A stretch of DNA of 41,308 nt from Mycobacterium gordonae (GCF_001417955.2 NZ_LKTM01000342.1:1-41308), one strand, 5' to 3'. Positions 7,364 to 16,361 are shown, numbered from the stretch's first letter. The notes: generated by a model from the sequence alone, not told the origin. Made by a program: numbers and translations.

Positions 7364-9033
7364 GCGAGAAAGGCTCTCGGGCACCGCTGGACCCACGACT
7401 GTGGCGGGCATCGGGCGCGCTGCGTCGGTTTCTGGCCGCCGAGGTGGCCTGCGGGGTCGTGATCAGCGGCTGCGCAATCGCGTCGGCGATCGTCCTGGGA
7501 AGCACCGTCGCGCGGGTGGCCACGGATCCTTCCACACGTAACCTGCGCAGCTGGCTGGGTCCACTGTCGATCCTGTTGGCGCTGTGGGCTTTTCGAACCG
7601 TCACCCACTGGCTGCAGGCGCGGCTGGGACAGCGGGGCGCCAGCGCGGTGATCGCCGACCTCAGCGGCCAGGTGCTGACCGCGGTGACCGCCCGTCAGCC
7701 CAGCGAACTGGCAAACCAGCGTGACGCCGCTGCGGTCGTGGTCACCCGCGGGCTGGACGGCCTGCGTCCTTACTTCACCGGGTACCTGCCCACCCTGCTG
7801 CTGGCCGCCATTCTGACGCCCGCCACCGTAGCCGTGATCGCGTGCTACGACCTGAAATCGACGCTGATCCTGCTGATCACGCTGCCGCTCATACCGGTCT
7901 TCATGGTGCTCATCGGCCTGGCGACGGCGCAGCGATCAGCGGCCTCGCTGGCTGCCATGACCACGCTGCAATCCCGCCTGCTGGACCTGGTCGCCGGCAT
8001 TCCCACGTTGCGTGCCCTGGGCCGCGCGTCGGGGCCCGAGCAGCGTATCGCCGAACTCAGTGCCGCCCATCGCCGTTCGACGATGGCAACCCTGCGGATC
8101 GCGTTTCTGTCGGCCCTGGTGCTCGAATTGCTGGCCACCCTGGGCGTTGCGCTGGTTGCGGTCGGCATCGGCCTGCGACTGGTGTTCGGCGAGATGAGCC
8201 TCACCGTCGGGCTGACCGTGCTGCTTCTGGCGCCGGACGTGTACTGGCCACTGCGGCGCATCGGGGTGGAATACCACGCGGCACAGGATGGCAGGGCCGC
8301 AGCCGACAAAGCTTTCTCCCTCATCGGCGAGCCGGCGCCTGCGGCTCCCCAAGCCCGGACGGTCAGCGCACGCGGGGCGCAGATCCGCATCGAGAACCTC
8401 AGCGTGGCCGGGCGGGACGGTTACTCGCCGCAGCACCTCGACGCGGTCATCGAGCCCGGCACGGTGACCGTACTGACCGGACGCAACGGCGCAGGCAAAA
8501 GCACGACGCTGCAGGTGATCGCCGGTCTCACCACGCCGTCCTCGGGGCGTGTCACCGTGGCCGGAGTCGACATCGGCGAGCTGGAGCCGGCTCAATGGTG
8601 GCGCCAGGTCTCATGGCTGGCCCAGCGACCGGTGCTGATACCGGGCACTGTCCAGGACAACCTGGAGCTGTTCGGCGCGCTCGATGACCTCGAGAGTGCT
8701 TGCCGGGCGGCTGGATTCGATACGGTGCTGGCCGAGTTACCGGCCGGGCTGGACACCGGACTGGGGCGCGGAGGTGTGGGGCTGTCGCTCGGGCAGCGCC
8801 AACGGCTGGGTCTGGCACGAGCTCTGGGCTCGCCGGCGCCGGTGCTGTTGCTCGACGAGCCCACCGCGCACCTGGACACCGACACCGAGCAACGGGTGCT
8901 GGCGGCCATCGCCGCGCGCGCCCGCGCCGGCGCGACGGTGGTGGTCGTCGGACACCGCGAGCCCGTGGTTGCCATCGGCGACCGGGTTGTCCACGTGGTC
9001 GCCGGGAATGAGGCGCTCTGTGCGCCGGTCTGA
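7360..9033 (+). CDS. cydD: ABC transporter subunit CydD (thiol export, bd oxidase assembly)
   Basis: CydD pairs with CydC to export cysteine/glutathione-type thiols needed for haem insertion into cytochrome bd. It has an N-terminal transmembrane domain and a C-terminal ATPase with Walker A GRNGAGKST, signature LSLGQRQR and Walker B PVLLLDEPTAHLD. The start is uncertain. The first ATG/GTG/TTG in the frame is GTG 7444, but conserved-looking sequence (APLDPRLWRASGALRRFLAAE) extends upstream of it to about 7384 and no stop occurs back to 7321. CTG 7360, overlapping the cydB TGA, would include this part, and I use it as the best guess; GTG 7444 is the conservative choice. From 7360 the protein has 557 residues. 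Confidence 0.9.
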   Translation: MSEKGSRAPLDPRLWRASGALRRFLAAEVACGVVISGCAIASAIVLGSTVARVATDPSTRNLRSWLGPLSILLALWAFRTVTHWLQARLGQRGASAVIADLSGQVLTAVTARQPSELANQRDAAAVVVTRGLDGLRPYFTGYLPTLLLAAILTPATVAVIACYDLKSTLILLITLPLIPVFMVLIGLATAQRSAASLAAMTTLQSRLLDLVAGIPTLRALGRASGPEQRIAELSAAHRRSTMATLRIAFLSALVLELLATLGVALVAVGIGLRLVFGEMSLTVGLTVLLLAPDVYWPLRRIGVEYHAAQDGRAAADKAFSLIGEPAPAAPQARTVSARGAQIRIENLSVAGRDGYSPQHLDAVIEPGTVTVLTGRNGAGKSTTLQVIAGLTTPSSGRVTVAGVDIGELEPAQWWRQVSWLAQRPVLIPGTVQDNLELFGALDDLESACRAAGFDTVLAELPAGLDTGLGRGGVGLSLGQRQRLGLARALGSPAPVLLLDEPTAHLDTDTEQRVLAAIAARARAGATVVVVGHREPVVAIGDRVVHVVAGNEALCAPV

Positions 9034-10663
9034 TCAACTCCTGAACGCCGCAGACCTGTTGCGGCCCCGACTCCCCCGCCTGCTGGGCGCCATCGCGCTG
9101 GGAGTGCTGGCGCTGGGCAGCGCGCTCGCGCTGGCCGGAATATCGGCGTGGCTGATTACCCGCGCCTCGCAGATGCCGCCCGTGCTCGACCTGTCCGTCG
9201 CGGTCGTCGCCGTGCGCACCTTCGCGATTTCCCGTGGCGTCCTGCGCTACTGCGAGCGACTGGTCACCCACGATGCGGCGTTGCGGGCTGCCGGCGCGGC
9301 ACGTGCGCAGATCTATCACCGGCTGGCCACCGGACCCGTCGCGAGTGCAGTCCGGCTGCACAGCGGGGAATTGGTTGCCCGAGTCGGCGCCGACGTCGAT
9401 GCGCTGGCCGACGTCCTGGTGCGGGCACTGGTACCGATCGGTGTCGCGGCCGTGCTGTCGGTGGCGGCCGTCGTGGTCGTCGGATTCATCTCGCTGCCCG
9501 CGGCGGCGGTGCTGGCGGTATGTCTGCTCGCGGCCGGTGTGGTGGCGCCCTGGCTGGCGGGACGGGCTGCCGCAACGCAGGAAGCGGTTGCCCGCCAGCA
9601 TCATTCGGAGCGGGACACCGCGGCCATGCTGGCACTCGAACATGCGCCCGAATTGCGCGTCGCCGGCGCTTTGCCGAATCTCATCGCCGAATCGCAACGA
9701 CAGCAACGCTATTGGGGCACCGCGCTGGACGCCGCCGCCAGGCCGGCCGCCGTCGCCGAGGCCGTACCGACCGCGGCTGTCGGAGTCAGCGTGATCGGTG
9801 CCGTGGTGGCCGCGTTGGGGATGGCGCCCACCGCTGCCCCGACGACACTGGCCGTACTGATGTTGTTGCCGCTGTCGGCATTTGAGGCCACCGGCGCGCT
9901 CCCCGCCGCTGCGGTGCAGTTGACCAGGTCGCGGATTGCGGCACGCCGTCTGCTGGAGTTGGCTCCGCCCGTGGCCGAGACCGGCACGGAGATGGTTCCG
10001 CTGCCAAGGCCGTCGGGGCGGCTGTTCGCGCGCGTCACAGCCGGCCACGGGGCAACCCGCACCCATGACGCCACAATCGACCTGCCGCCCGGCGCGAGGA
10101 TGGCCGTGACCGGCCCCAGCGGCTCGGGCAAGACGACGCTGCTGATGACGATGGCCGGGTTGCTGCCGCCCGTCCAGGGACAGGTGACCCTGGACGGAGT
10201 CGACGTGCAACGGATCCGGGAAGACGAATTGCGCCGCGTTGTGAGCTTCTTCGCCGAAGACGCCCATATCTTCGCCACCACGGTCCGGGACAACCTGCTG
10301 GTGGCCCGCGGCGACTGCGACGACGACAAGCTCACCGCGGCCCTGACATTGGTGGGTCTGGGTGAGTGGCTGTCCGGACTGCCCGACGGCCTGTCCACCG
10401 TGCTGACCGCGGGGGCTCAGGCGGTTTCGGCCGGCCAGCGTCGACGGTTGTTGCTGGCCCGGGCGGTGGTCTCCCCCGCGTCGATCGTGCTGCTCGACGA
10501 GCCCACCGAACACCTCGATGCGGCCGACTCCGACCGCATCCTGTCGGAGTTGTTGTCAGGCGACAGCGAACTGATGCCCGCCACCAGGACGGTCGTGGTG
10601 GCCACCCATCATCTTCCCGCGGACATCGATTGCACGGTCACAGCTGTCGCCGGCGCGGCATGA
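9020..10663 (+). CDS. cydC: ABC transporter subunit CydC (thiol export, bd oxidase assembly)
   Basis: This is the second half of the heterodimeric CydDC exporter. It has about 547 residues, with six membrane helices in residues 15-290 and an ATPase domain carrying GPSGSGKTT (Walker A), VSAGQRRRLLLARA (signature) and SIVLLDEPTEHLD (Walker B and D-loop). The gene overlaps the end of cydD. ATG 9008 is in frame too, but GAGG at 9010-9013 lies 6 nt before GTG 9020, so I favour GTG 9020. Together with cydA, cydB and cydD it forms one operon. Confidence 0.93.
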   Translation: MRRSDQLLNAADLLRPRLPRLLGAIALGVLALGSALALAGISAWLITRASQMPPVLDLSVAVVAVRTFAISRGVLRYCERLVTHDAALRAAGAARAQIYHRLATGPVASAVRLHSGELVARVGADVDALADVLVRALVPIGVAAVLSVAAVVVVGFISLPAAAVLAVCLLAAGVVAPWLAGRAAATQEAVARQHHSERDTAAMLALEHAPELRVAGALPNLIAESQRQQRYWGTALDAAARPAAVAEAVPTAAVGVSVIGAVVAALGMAPTAAPTTLAVLMLLPLSAFEATGALPAAAVQLTRSRIAARRLLELAPPVAETGTEMVPLPRPSGRLFARVTAGHGATRTHDATIDLPPGARMAVTGPSGSGKTTLLMTMAGLLPPVQGQVTLDGVDVQRIREDELRRVVSFFAEDAHIFATTVRDNLLVARGDCDDDKLTAALTLVGLGEWLSGLPDGLSTVLTAGAQAVSAGQRRRLLLARAVVSPASIVLLDEPTEHLDAADSDRILSELLSGDSELMPATRTVVVATHHLPADIDCTVTAVAGAA

Positions 10664-10765
10664 ACTCTGGCGACAGCAGCACGAAAGGTTGACGGTTGTC
10701 TCATTCGCATCTCCCCACACTCGAGCTGCGTCTACCGAAAGCGTTACGCCTGATCAGGTCGGGTT

Positions 10766-10771
10766 TAGGAT
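10766..10771 (+). promoter_or_regulatory. Putative -10 box of the MTB12-like gene, leaderless
   Basis: TAGGAT ends 6 nt before GTG 10778. A GTTACG about 17 nt upstream could serve as -35. This gives the secreted protein its own promoter, apart from the cyd operon. Confidence 0.5.
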
Positions 10772-10777
10772 CGGAGC

Positions 10778-11269
10778 GTGCCAGCAAAACGTTTCGCCGC
10801 AGCCGTCGTGGTGGTTTCAGCAGCCGCTGGTTTGACCTGCGGTTGGCCTGCCGGCGCGATTACCCCCCGGATTGCGCCCGTCGCGTTCGGGACGCCGCTG
10901 CCACTCGACCCGGCAGCCGACTTACCAACTGCCAGCCAACTATTCGACCTACTGAATGCCCTGCAGGATCCCAACGTGCCGTTCTCGGACAAGAGCCATC
11001 TCGTTGAGGGCGGCATCAGCCCCATGGAAGCTCACCTGGCCGATAGCCGTCTCAAACAGGCTGTGGCACATGGCGAGTTGCCACTGAAGGCCACGGTGAC
11101 CAACATCGTGTCCACCGGCGCGAACACGGTGTCGGCCGATGTCATGATCTGGGGCCCCAAACTGACTCCGGTGACCCAGAACCTCACGTTCGTCAACCAG
11201 GGCGGCTGGAAGATCTCCCGCGCCTCCGCGGTGACGTTGCTGCAGGAAACCGGCGCCGCCAGAAGCTAA
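10778..11269 (+). CDS. Secreted CFP2/MTB12-family low-molecular-weight antigen
   Basis: This is a 163-residue secreted protein. Residues 1-27 form a Sec-type signal peptide (KRFAAAVVVVSAAAGLTCG...AGA). The mature part matches, by memory, the M. tuberculosis culture-filtrate antigen MTB12 (CFP-2, Rv2376c): FGTPLPLDP, PTASQLFDLLNALQDPNVPF, LVEGGISPMEAHLAD, LPLKATVTNI, and VTQNLTFVNQGGWKISRASA near the end. MTB12 itself is encoded elsewhere in M. tuberculosis, and I do not recall a copy at this locus there, so this looks like a paralogue. Its TAA overlaps the TAG of the TIR-WD40 gene on the other strand (CTAA at 11266-11269). The biological function of the family is unknown. Confidence 0.88.
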   Translation: MPAKRFAAAVVVVSAAAGLTCGWPAGAITPRIAPVAFGTPLPLDPAADLPTASQLFDLLNALQDPNVPFSDKSHLVEGGISPMEAHLADSRLKQAVAHGELPLKATVTNIVSTGANTVSADVMIWGPKLTPVTQNLTFVNQGGWKISRASAVTLLQETGAARS

Positions 11270-14055
11270 TCGGGTGCTATAGGAAGACCCGGGCACACCG
11301 TGCGGTAGCCGATATCCGGGGACACCCAGTCCCGCCACTGACGGTTGCTCATGTTTGCAGTGATCTTGTCGCACAACAACTCTGGCCACGCCGTGGGTCC
11401 CGGCCAGACCCGTAGCGTCTGGTCCTGACTGCCCGAGGCGATGCGGCGGCCGTCGGGACTGAACGCGACACTGGTGACCACCCCGGTGTGACCGGTCAAC
11501 GGGGAGCCGACCGCCGATCCGGTGCCCGCATCCCACAAGCGGACGGTGTGATCGGCGCTGGCGGAAACGATGTGCCGCCCGTCCCGGCTGTAGGCCACCG
11601 CCCGCACCACCTCGGTATGGCCGGTCAGGGGCGCACCGATCGGCGCGCCGGTGAGCGCGTTCCACAGTCGTAGTGTCTTGTCCCAACTGGCGCTCACCAC
11701 ACGCGTCCCGTCGGGGCTGAACGCCACACCGCGCACGGGTGCGCTGTGTCCGGTCCACGGCCCACCGACGGGTGCACCGGTCTGCGCGTCCCACAGCCGC
11801 AGTGTCTTGTCCCAGCCCGCGGAGACGATGCGCCGCCCGTCCGGGCTGAACGCGACCGCCTCGACGAAGCCGGTGTGCCCGGTCAAGGGATTGCCGACCG
11901 CGGCGCCGGTGGCGGCATCCCACAACCGCAGCGTCTTGTCGGTGCTCCCCGAGGCGATGTGCCGCCCGTCCGGGCTGAACGCCACGCTGGTCACGGCGCT
12001 GGTGTGCCCAGTCAGGGGCGCACCGACCGGCGCGCCGGTGGCGGCGTCCCACAGTCGCAACGTGTTGTCGTCACCGCCGGAGGCGATGCGTGTTCCGTCG
12101 GGACTGAACACCACACTGGTGACCTTGTTGGTGTGCCCGGTCAGGGGTGCACCGATCGGGGCGCCGCTGCCGGCGTCCCACAATCGCACGGTGCCGTCGG
12201 TGCTACCGGAAGCGATCCGCCGCCCGTCCGGACTGAACGCCACACTCTCGACGCCGCTGGTGTGACCGGTCAGAGCCAGGCCGAGCGGCGCGTCGATGTT
12301 CGCGTCCCACCACCGGACGGTGTCATCGTTGCTGCCCGAGACGATGCGCCGCCCGTCCGGGCTGAATTCGACGTCGAACACCGGGTTGCGATGCCCGCTG
12401 AGCGGCGCGCCGATCGCCGCGCCGGTCCCGGCGTCCCACAATCGCACCGTGTCGTCGGCGCTACCGGAGGCGATACGTTGCCCGTCTGGGCTGAACATCA
12501 CGCTGAGCACCTGGTCTGTGTGCCCGACCAACGGCGCGCCCACCGGGGCTCCGGTGCCGACGTCCCATAGCCGCACGGTGCCGTCCCAGCTTGCCGAGGC
12601 AAGGCGGCGCCCATCGGCGCCGAACGCGACGTCGACGACGTCGTCGGTGTGGCCGGTCAATGGCGGTGTGGCAGCGGTGCCGGTTGCGACGTTCCACAGC
12701 CGCGCTGTGTTGTCCGTGCTGCCCGAAGCGACTCGTCGCCCGTCCGGGCTGAAGGCGACTGAGGTGACCTGGTCGGTGTGCCCGAGCAGAGGCGAGCCGA
12801 TCGGGGCGCCGGTCGCCGCGTCCCACAGTCGCACGGTCTTGTCCCAGCTGCCCGACACGATATGGCGACCATCCGGGCTGACGGCGACTCCGGACACCGC
12901 GTCGGTGTGCCCGGCCAGCGGGGTCCCGACCGGCGCGCCGGTGGCGGCGTCCCAGATCCGCACCGTGTCGTCGCGAGCGCCCGAGACGATCCGGCTTCCG
13001 TCGGGGGTGAAGGCGACACTCGACACGGCTTCGGTGTGGCCGACCAGGGGTGCCCCGAGGGACGCCCCGCTTCCGGCGTCCCACAACCGCAGCATGTTGT
13101 CGCTGGCCGAGACGATGCGCCGGCCGTCCGGGCTCAGCGCCATCACGCCGGAGGACGGGGCCAGCGGAAAGATCTTCAGGGTGCTGCGCCGCGCGACCAG
13201 CGTGTCCAGCAGAGCGCCGAGTTCGGTGGCGGGCGCGATCACCGGGGCGGCGAGTATCTGCTGGATCGCCCGCACGTCACCGCCGGGCGCGATGCCGGCC
13301 AGCATCGTCTGAGCCTGCGAGGTCAGCTTCAGCGACACCGCCTGGTCGCGCTGACGCAAGGCCTGTTGACGCTGGTGCACCGCTTCGCGTTGTTGGACGA
13401 CGGCGAACACCGCCGCGAGCACGGCCAGCACCGTCAGCACCGCCATCCCCGCGATCGCGGCTGCCCGCAGGCGGCGGAACCGCTGCCGCTCGCGCAGATC
13501 GTCACTGGCCAGCTGGTCTTTGGGCACGCCGTGGATCGGTGCCGCCAGAGCGGTGATCTTCTCCCGCAGCAGCGCCGCGTGCGGATTCCACGGAGCGTTG
13601 TCACTGACGTCGATGAAGAACGGCTCGGCCGGGAGCACACCGGGTTCGGTCAGCACCGGCAGCGCGGCGTTCGACACCTCGGGATCAAACCGCTGATGCT
13701 CGGCACCCCAACTCAATTGGCCACCGGCGAGCACGAGCAGCAGCCGGTCGCGTCCGCCGCGCTCGAGCCAGTAGCTGACTTCCCGGTTGACCCAATAGGA
13801 TTCGGCCGCTTTGGGCGAGAGCACCGCCACCAGGAAGCGGGACCGGTCCAGCGCGTCGGTGATCTTGCCCCACAGATCGGGGCTGACGGTCAGGTCGGTG
13901 TCGTCCCGGAACACCCGCAGCGCCCGAAGCTGGCCGAGCCGGCGCCCGATGCGGTGCAGCCCTTGCTGGATGCCGGCGGCGGCCTGGCGGTCGTGACGCG
14001 TATACGACAAGAAGGCGTCGTAGTCGCGGGTGCGCGGCGCCGGAGCCGGGGGCAC
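11266..14055 (-). CDS. TIR domain - membrane helix - 14-repeat WD40 protein
   Basis: This is a 929-residue protein from GTG 14055, 2 bp after the tesB TAA, so it is the third gene of pykA-tesB-this. Residues 10-150 are a TIR domain: YDAFLSYTRHD at the start, then VAVLSPKAAESYWVNREVSYWL. E92 in that second motif is where catalytic TIR enzymes keep the NAD-cleaving glutamate. Residues 197-220 form one membrane helix, followed by a Gln-rich coiled segment (222-245). Residues 300-885 carry 14 WD40 repeats of 43 residues (GHT...V..VAFSPDG..I.SGS.D.T.RLWDA.TGAP.G.PL), enough for two seven-bladed propellers. The tail NMSNRQWRDWVS...YRTVCPGLP also occurs in other bacterial WD40 proteins. Likely a membrane-tied signalling or defence protein; the partner is unknown. 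The longer frame upstream of 14055 lies inside tesB and is a shadow. Confidence 0.9.
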   Translation of the reverse strand: MPPAPAPRTRDYDAFLSYTRHDRQAAAGIQQGLHRIGRRLGQLRALRVFRDDTDLTVSPDLWGKITDALDRSRFLVAVLSPKAAESYWVNREVSYWLERGGRDRLLLVLAGGQLSWGAEHQRFDPEVSNAALPVLTEPGVLPAEPFFIDVSDNAPWNPHAALLREKITALAAPIHGVPKDQLASDDLRERQRFRRLRAAAIAGMAVLTVLAVLAAVFAVVQQREAVHQRQQALRQRDQAVSLKLTSQAQTMLAGIAPGGDVRAIQQILAAPVIAPATELGALLDTLVARRSTLKIFPLAPSSGVMALSPDGRRIVSASDNMLRLWDAGSGASLGAPLVGHTEAVSSVAFTPDGSRIVSGARDDTVRIWDAATGAPVGTPLAGHTDAVSGVAVSPDGRHIVSGSWDKTVRLWDAATGAPIGSPLLGHTDQVTSVAFSPDGRRVASGSTDNTARLWNVATGTAATPPLTGHTDDVVDVAFGADGRRLASASWDGTVRLWDVGTGAPVGAPLVGHTDQVLSVMFSPDGQRIASGSADDTVRLWDAGTGAAIGAPLSGHRNPVFDVEFSPDGRRIVSGSNDDTVRWWDANIDAPLGLALTGHTSGVESVAFSPDGRRIASGSTDGTVRLWDAGSGAPIGAPLTGHTNKVTSVVFSPDGTRIASGGDDNTLRLWDAATGAPVGAPLTGHTSAVTSVAFSPDGRHIASGSTDKTLRLWDAATGAAVGNPLTGHTGFVEAVAFSPDGRRIVSAGWDKTLRLWDAQTGAPVGGPWTGHSAPVRGVAFSPDGTRVVSASWDKTLRLWNALTGAPIGAPLTGHTEVVRAVAYSRDGRHIVSASADHTVRLWDAGTGSAVGSPLTGHTGVVTSVAFSPDGRRIASGSQDQTLRVWPGPTAWPELLCDKITANMSNRQWRDWVSPDIGYRTVCPGLPIAPD
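11405..13160 (-). repeat. 129-bp coding tandem repeats (14 WD40 units)
   Basis: Fourteen consecutive 129-bp units encode the WD40 repeats of the TIR protein. Several units are nearly the same at DNA level, so unequal crossing over could change the copy number in blocks of 43 codons. Confidence 0.85.
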
Positions 14056-14057
14056 GG

Positions 14058-14924
14058 TTATCGGCTCGGTGCGGGGAAGTACTTCAGCACGCCCTCCTGC
14101 ACGACCGTGGCGATGACCTGCCCGGAGCGATCGAAGAAGTGCCCGCGGCCCAGTCCGCGCGAGTCGGCGGCGACGGGCGATGACGTCGAATACAGCACCC
14201 AGTCGTCGAAGTCGACCTGGCGGTGAAACCACACCGAGTGATTGGCCGACGCCGCGAAGATGCGGTCGTATCCCCAGGACAGTCCGTGGGTGGTGATCAC
14301 CGAGTCCAGCACCGTGGTGTCCGAGGAGTACAACATCGTCGCGGTGTGCAGCACCGGATCGTCGGGCATCGCACCCGATGCCGTCAGCCAAACCCGGTTG
14401 TAGGCAAGGCTTTCGCCCTTGTCCCGCATCACCCAGGACGGGTCGTTGGTGTAGCGCCAGTCGACCGGCTGCAGCGCGTTGACGAAGTGCGGGAGCGTCT
14501 TCTCATATCCGCGCAGAAGGTCGCTCAGGGACGGCACCGATTCCGGTTCGGCGACCTCCGGCGGCTCGACGCCGTGCTCGAGACCCCGCCCGCCGGCCAT
14601 GTACGAGATCATCGCCGTACACAGCAGCCTTCCGTCCTGTACCGCATCGACGCGGCGGTTGGCGAAGCGCCGCTCGTCACGCAATGGCACCACATGGAAT
14701 TCGATGTCTTTGTGGGTGTCGCCGCCGTTGATGAAGTGCACCGACAGCGCGCTCGGCGGCAGGCCTGCCCGGAGCAGCGTGCGGGTGCCGGCTACGAACG
14801 ACTGCGCCACCAGCTGACCACCGAACGTTCGCATCGGGTTCTTGCTGGGGTGAGATCCGACGAATCGGTCCTCGGCGACACGATTGAGGTCGAGTATCGC
14901 CAGCAATTCGTCGAAGTCGGACAC
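14058..14924 (-). CDS. tesB: Acyl-CoA thioesterase II
   Basis: The enzyme hydrolyses acyl-CoA to free fatty acid and CoA. The protein has 288 residues and two hotdog domains, the normal TesB size. The first domain carries NPMRTFGGQLVAQSF; the second carries SSDTTVLDS, NHSVWFHRQVDFDDWVLYSTSSP and VVQEG. The Asp, Thr/Ser and Gln in these motifs form the catalytic set of TesB enzymes. It starts 4 bp after the pykA stop, so both are translated from one mRNA, as in M. tuberculosis pykA-tesB1. Physiological substrates are not shown by the sequence. Confidence 0.95.
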   Translation of the reverse strand: MSDFDELLAILDLNRVAEDRFVGSHPSKNPMRTFGGQLVAQSFVAGTRTLLRAGLPPSALSVHFINGGDTHKDIEFHVVPLRDERRFANRRVDAVQDGRLLCTAMISYMAGGRGLEHGVEPPEVAEPESVPSLSDLLRGYEKTLPHFVNALQPVDWRYTNDPSWVMRDKGESLAYNRVWLTASGAMPDDPVLHTATMLYSSDTTVLDSVITTHGLSWGYDRIFAASANHSVWFHRQVDFDDWVLYSTSSPVAADSRGLGRGHFFDRSGQVIATVVQEGVLKYFPAPSR

Positions 14925-14928
14925 GCTG

Positions 14929-16347
14929 TTAGACGTCGTCCTCGCCGATACGGTGCACGTGGATCAGGTTCGTCGAGCCGACCGTGCCCGGAGGCGCGCC
15001 CGCGACGATGACCACCAGATCGCCGCGCTTGTAGCGCCCGAGTTCGAGCAGGGACTTGTCCACCTCTCGGATCATGCCGTCGGTGGTCTTCATGTGCGGA
15101 ACGATGAATGTCTCGGTGCCCCACGTCATGGCCAGCTGGCTGCGCACCTCCGGCAGGTCGGTGAATGCCAGCAGCGGCAGGGGGGTGTGCAGGCGGGCCA
15201 GTCGCCGGACGGTGTCGCCGGACTGGGTGAACGCCACCAGGGCCTTGGCGTCCAGCCGCTCGCCGATGTCGCGCGCGGCGTAGGAGATCACGCCCCGTTT
15301 GGTGCGCGGCACGTGCGTCAGGGGCGGCGCGGCGGTCGAATTCTCCTCGACCGCGCACACGATGCGCGACATCGTCTTGACCGCCTGCAGCGGGTACTTG
15401 CCGACGGAGGTTTCGCCGGAGAGCATCAGCGCGTCCGCGCCGTCCAGCACGGCGTTGGCGACGTCGGAGGCCTCAGCCCGGGTGGGCCGCGAGTTCTCGA
15501 TCATCGAGTCGAGCATCTGGGTCGCGACGATGACCGGCTTGGCGTTCTCCCGGGCCATCTGGATGGCCCGCTTCTGCACCAGCGGCACTTCTTCCAGCGG
15601 CAGCTCGACGCCGAGGTCACCGCGGGCCACCATCACAGCGTCGAACGCCAGCACGATGGCCTCGAGATTGTCGATGGCTTCGGGCTTTTCCAGCTTGGCG
15701 ATCACCGGTACCCGCCGCCCGACCCGGTCCATCACTTCGTGGACCAGTTCGACGTCGGACGGCGAACGCACGAACGAGAGGGCCACCATGTCGACACCCA
15801 GCTTGAGTGCGAACGTCAGGTCCTCGATGTCCTTCTCGGACAGCGCCGGGGCGGAGACGTTCATCCCGGGCAGCGAGATCCCCTTGTTGTTGCTGACCGG
15901 ACCGCCCTCGACGACCTTGCACACCACGTCGTCGCCTTCGACGCGGTCGACGATGAGCCCGACCTTGCCGTCGTCGACGAGCACCCGGTCACCGGGCCTC
16001 GCATCCTCTGCCAGCCGCTTATAGGTGGTGGAAACGCGGTCGTGGCTGCCTTTGCAGTCGGCGACGGTGATGCGGACGGTCTCGCCGTCGGCCCAGTAGG
16101 TGGGCCCGTCGGCAAAACGTCCGAGTCGGAGTTTGGGGCCCTGGAGGTCGCACATGATGCCTACGGCGCGGCCGGTGGCGTTGGAGGCATTGCGGACGCG
16201 CTGGTAGGCGGCTTCGTGATCCGCATAGTCGCCGTGACTGAAGTTCATTCGGGCGACGTCCATTCCGGCTTCAACCAGGTCACGGACTAAATCGTCGGTG
16301 GGGGTGGCCGGCCCGAGGGTGCAGACGATCTTTCCGCGTCTAGTCAC
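14929..16347 (-). CDS. pykA: Pyruvate kinase
   Basis: The enzyme turns phosphoenolpyruvate and ADP into pyruvate and ATP, the last step of glycolysis. The protein has 472 residues, the usual mycobacterial length, with RRGKIVCTLGPAT at the start, the ARGDLGVELPLEEVPLVQK active-site loop, and KPVIVATQMLDSMI. It is first in an operon with tesB and the TIR-WD40 gene. The GTG start at 16347 follows a TATGCT box by 8 nt, so the mRNA has almost no leader. Confidence 0.97.
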   Translation of the reverse strand: MTRRGKIVCTLGPATPTDDLVRDLVEAGMDVARMNFSHGDYADHEAAYQRVRNASNATGRAVGIMCDLQGPKLRLGRFADGPTYWADGETVRITVADCKGSHDRVSTTYKRLAEDARPGDRVLVDDGKVGLIVDRVEGDDVVCKVVEGGPVSNNKGISLPGMNVSAPALSEKDIEDLTFALKLGVDMVALSFVRSPSDVELVHEVMDRVGRRVPVIAKLEKPEAIDNLEAIVLAFDAVMVARGDLGVELPLEEVPLVQKRAIQMARENAKPVIVATQMLDSMIENSRPTRAEASDVANAVLDGADALMLSGETSVGKYPLQAVKTMSRIVCAVEENSTAAPPLTHVPRTKRGVISYAARDIGERLDAKALVAFTQSGDTVRRLARLHTPLPLLAFTDLPEVRSQLAMTWGTETFIVPHMKTTDGMIREVDKSLLELGRYKRGDLVVIVAGAPPGTVGSTNLIHVHRIGEDDV

Positions 16348-16355
16348 GACGACAA

Positions 16356-16361
16356 AGCATA
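16356..16361 (-). promoter_or_regulatory. Putative -10 box of pykA
   Basis: On the minus strand TATGCT lies 8 nt before GTG 16347. It matches TANNNT and would start transcription within one or two bases of the start codon. Confidence 0.4.

Noticed and set aside
8552..10513. 653-codon open frame opposite cydD/cydC
   Set aside because: It spans two certain genes, its composition is that of antisense GC-rich coding DNA, and it has no known motif.
11405..13160. Regular repeats that might suggest a CRISPR array
   Set aside because: Period 129 bp, no unique spacers between short identical repeats, and the units translate into WD40 repeats in one open frame.
14056..14391. N-terminal extension of the TIR-WD40 protein (112 residues)
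   Set aside because: It lies wholly within tesB, and the TIR domain begins right after GTG 14055, which is placed 2 bp behind the tesB stop.
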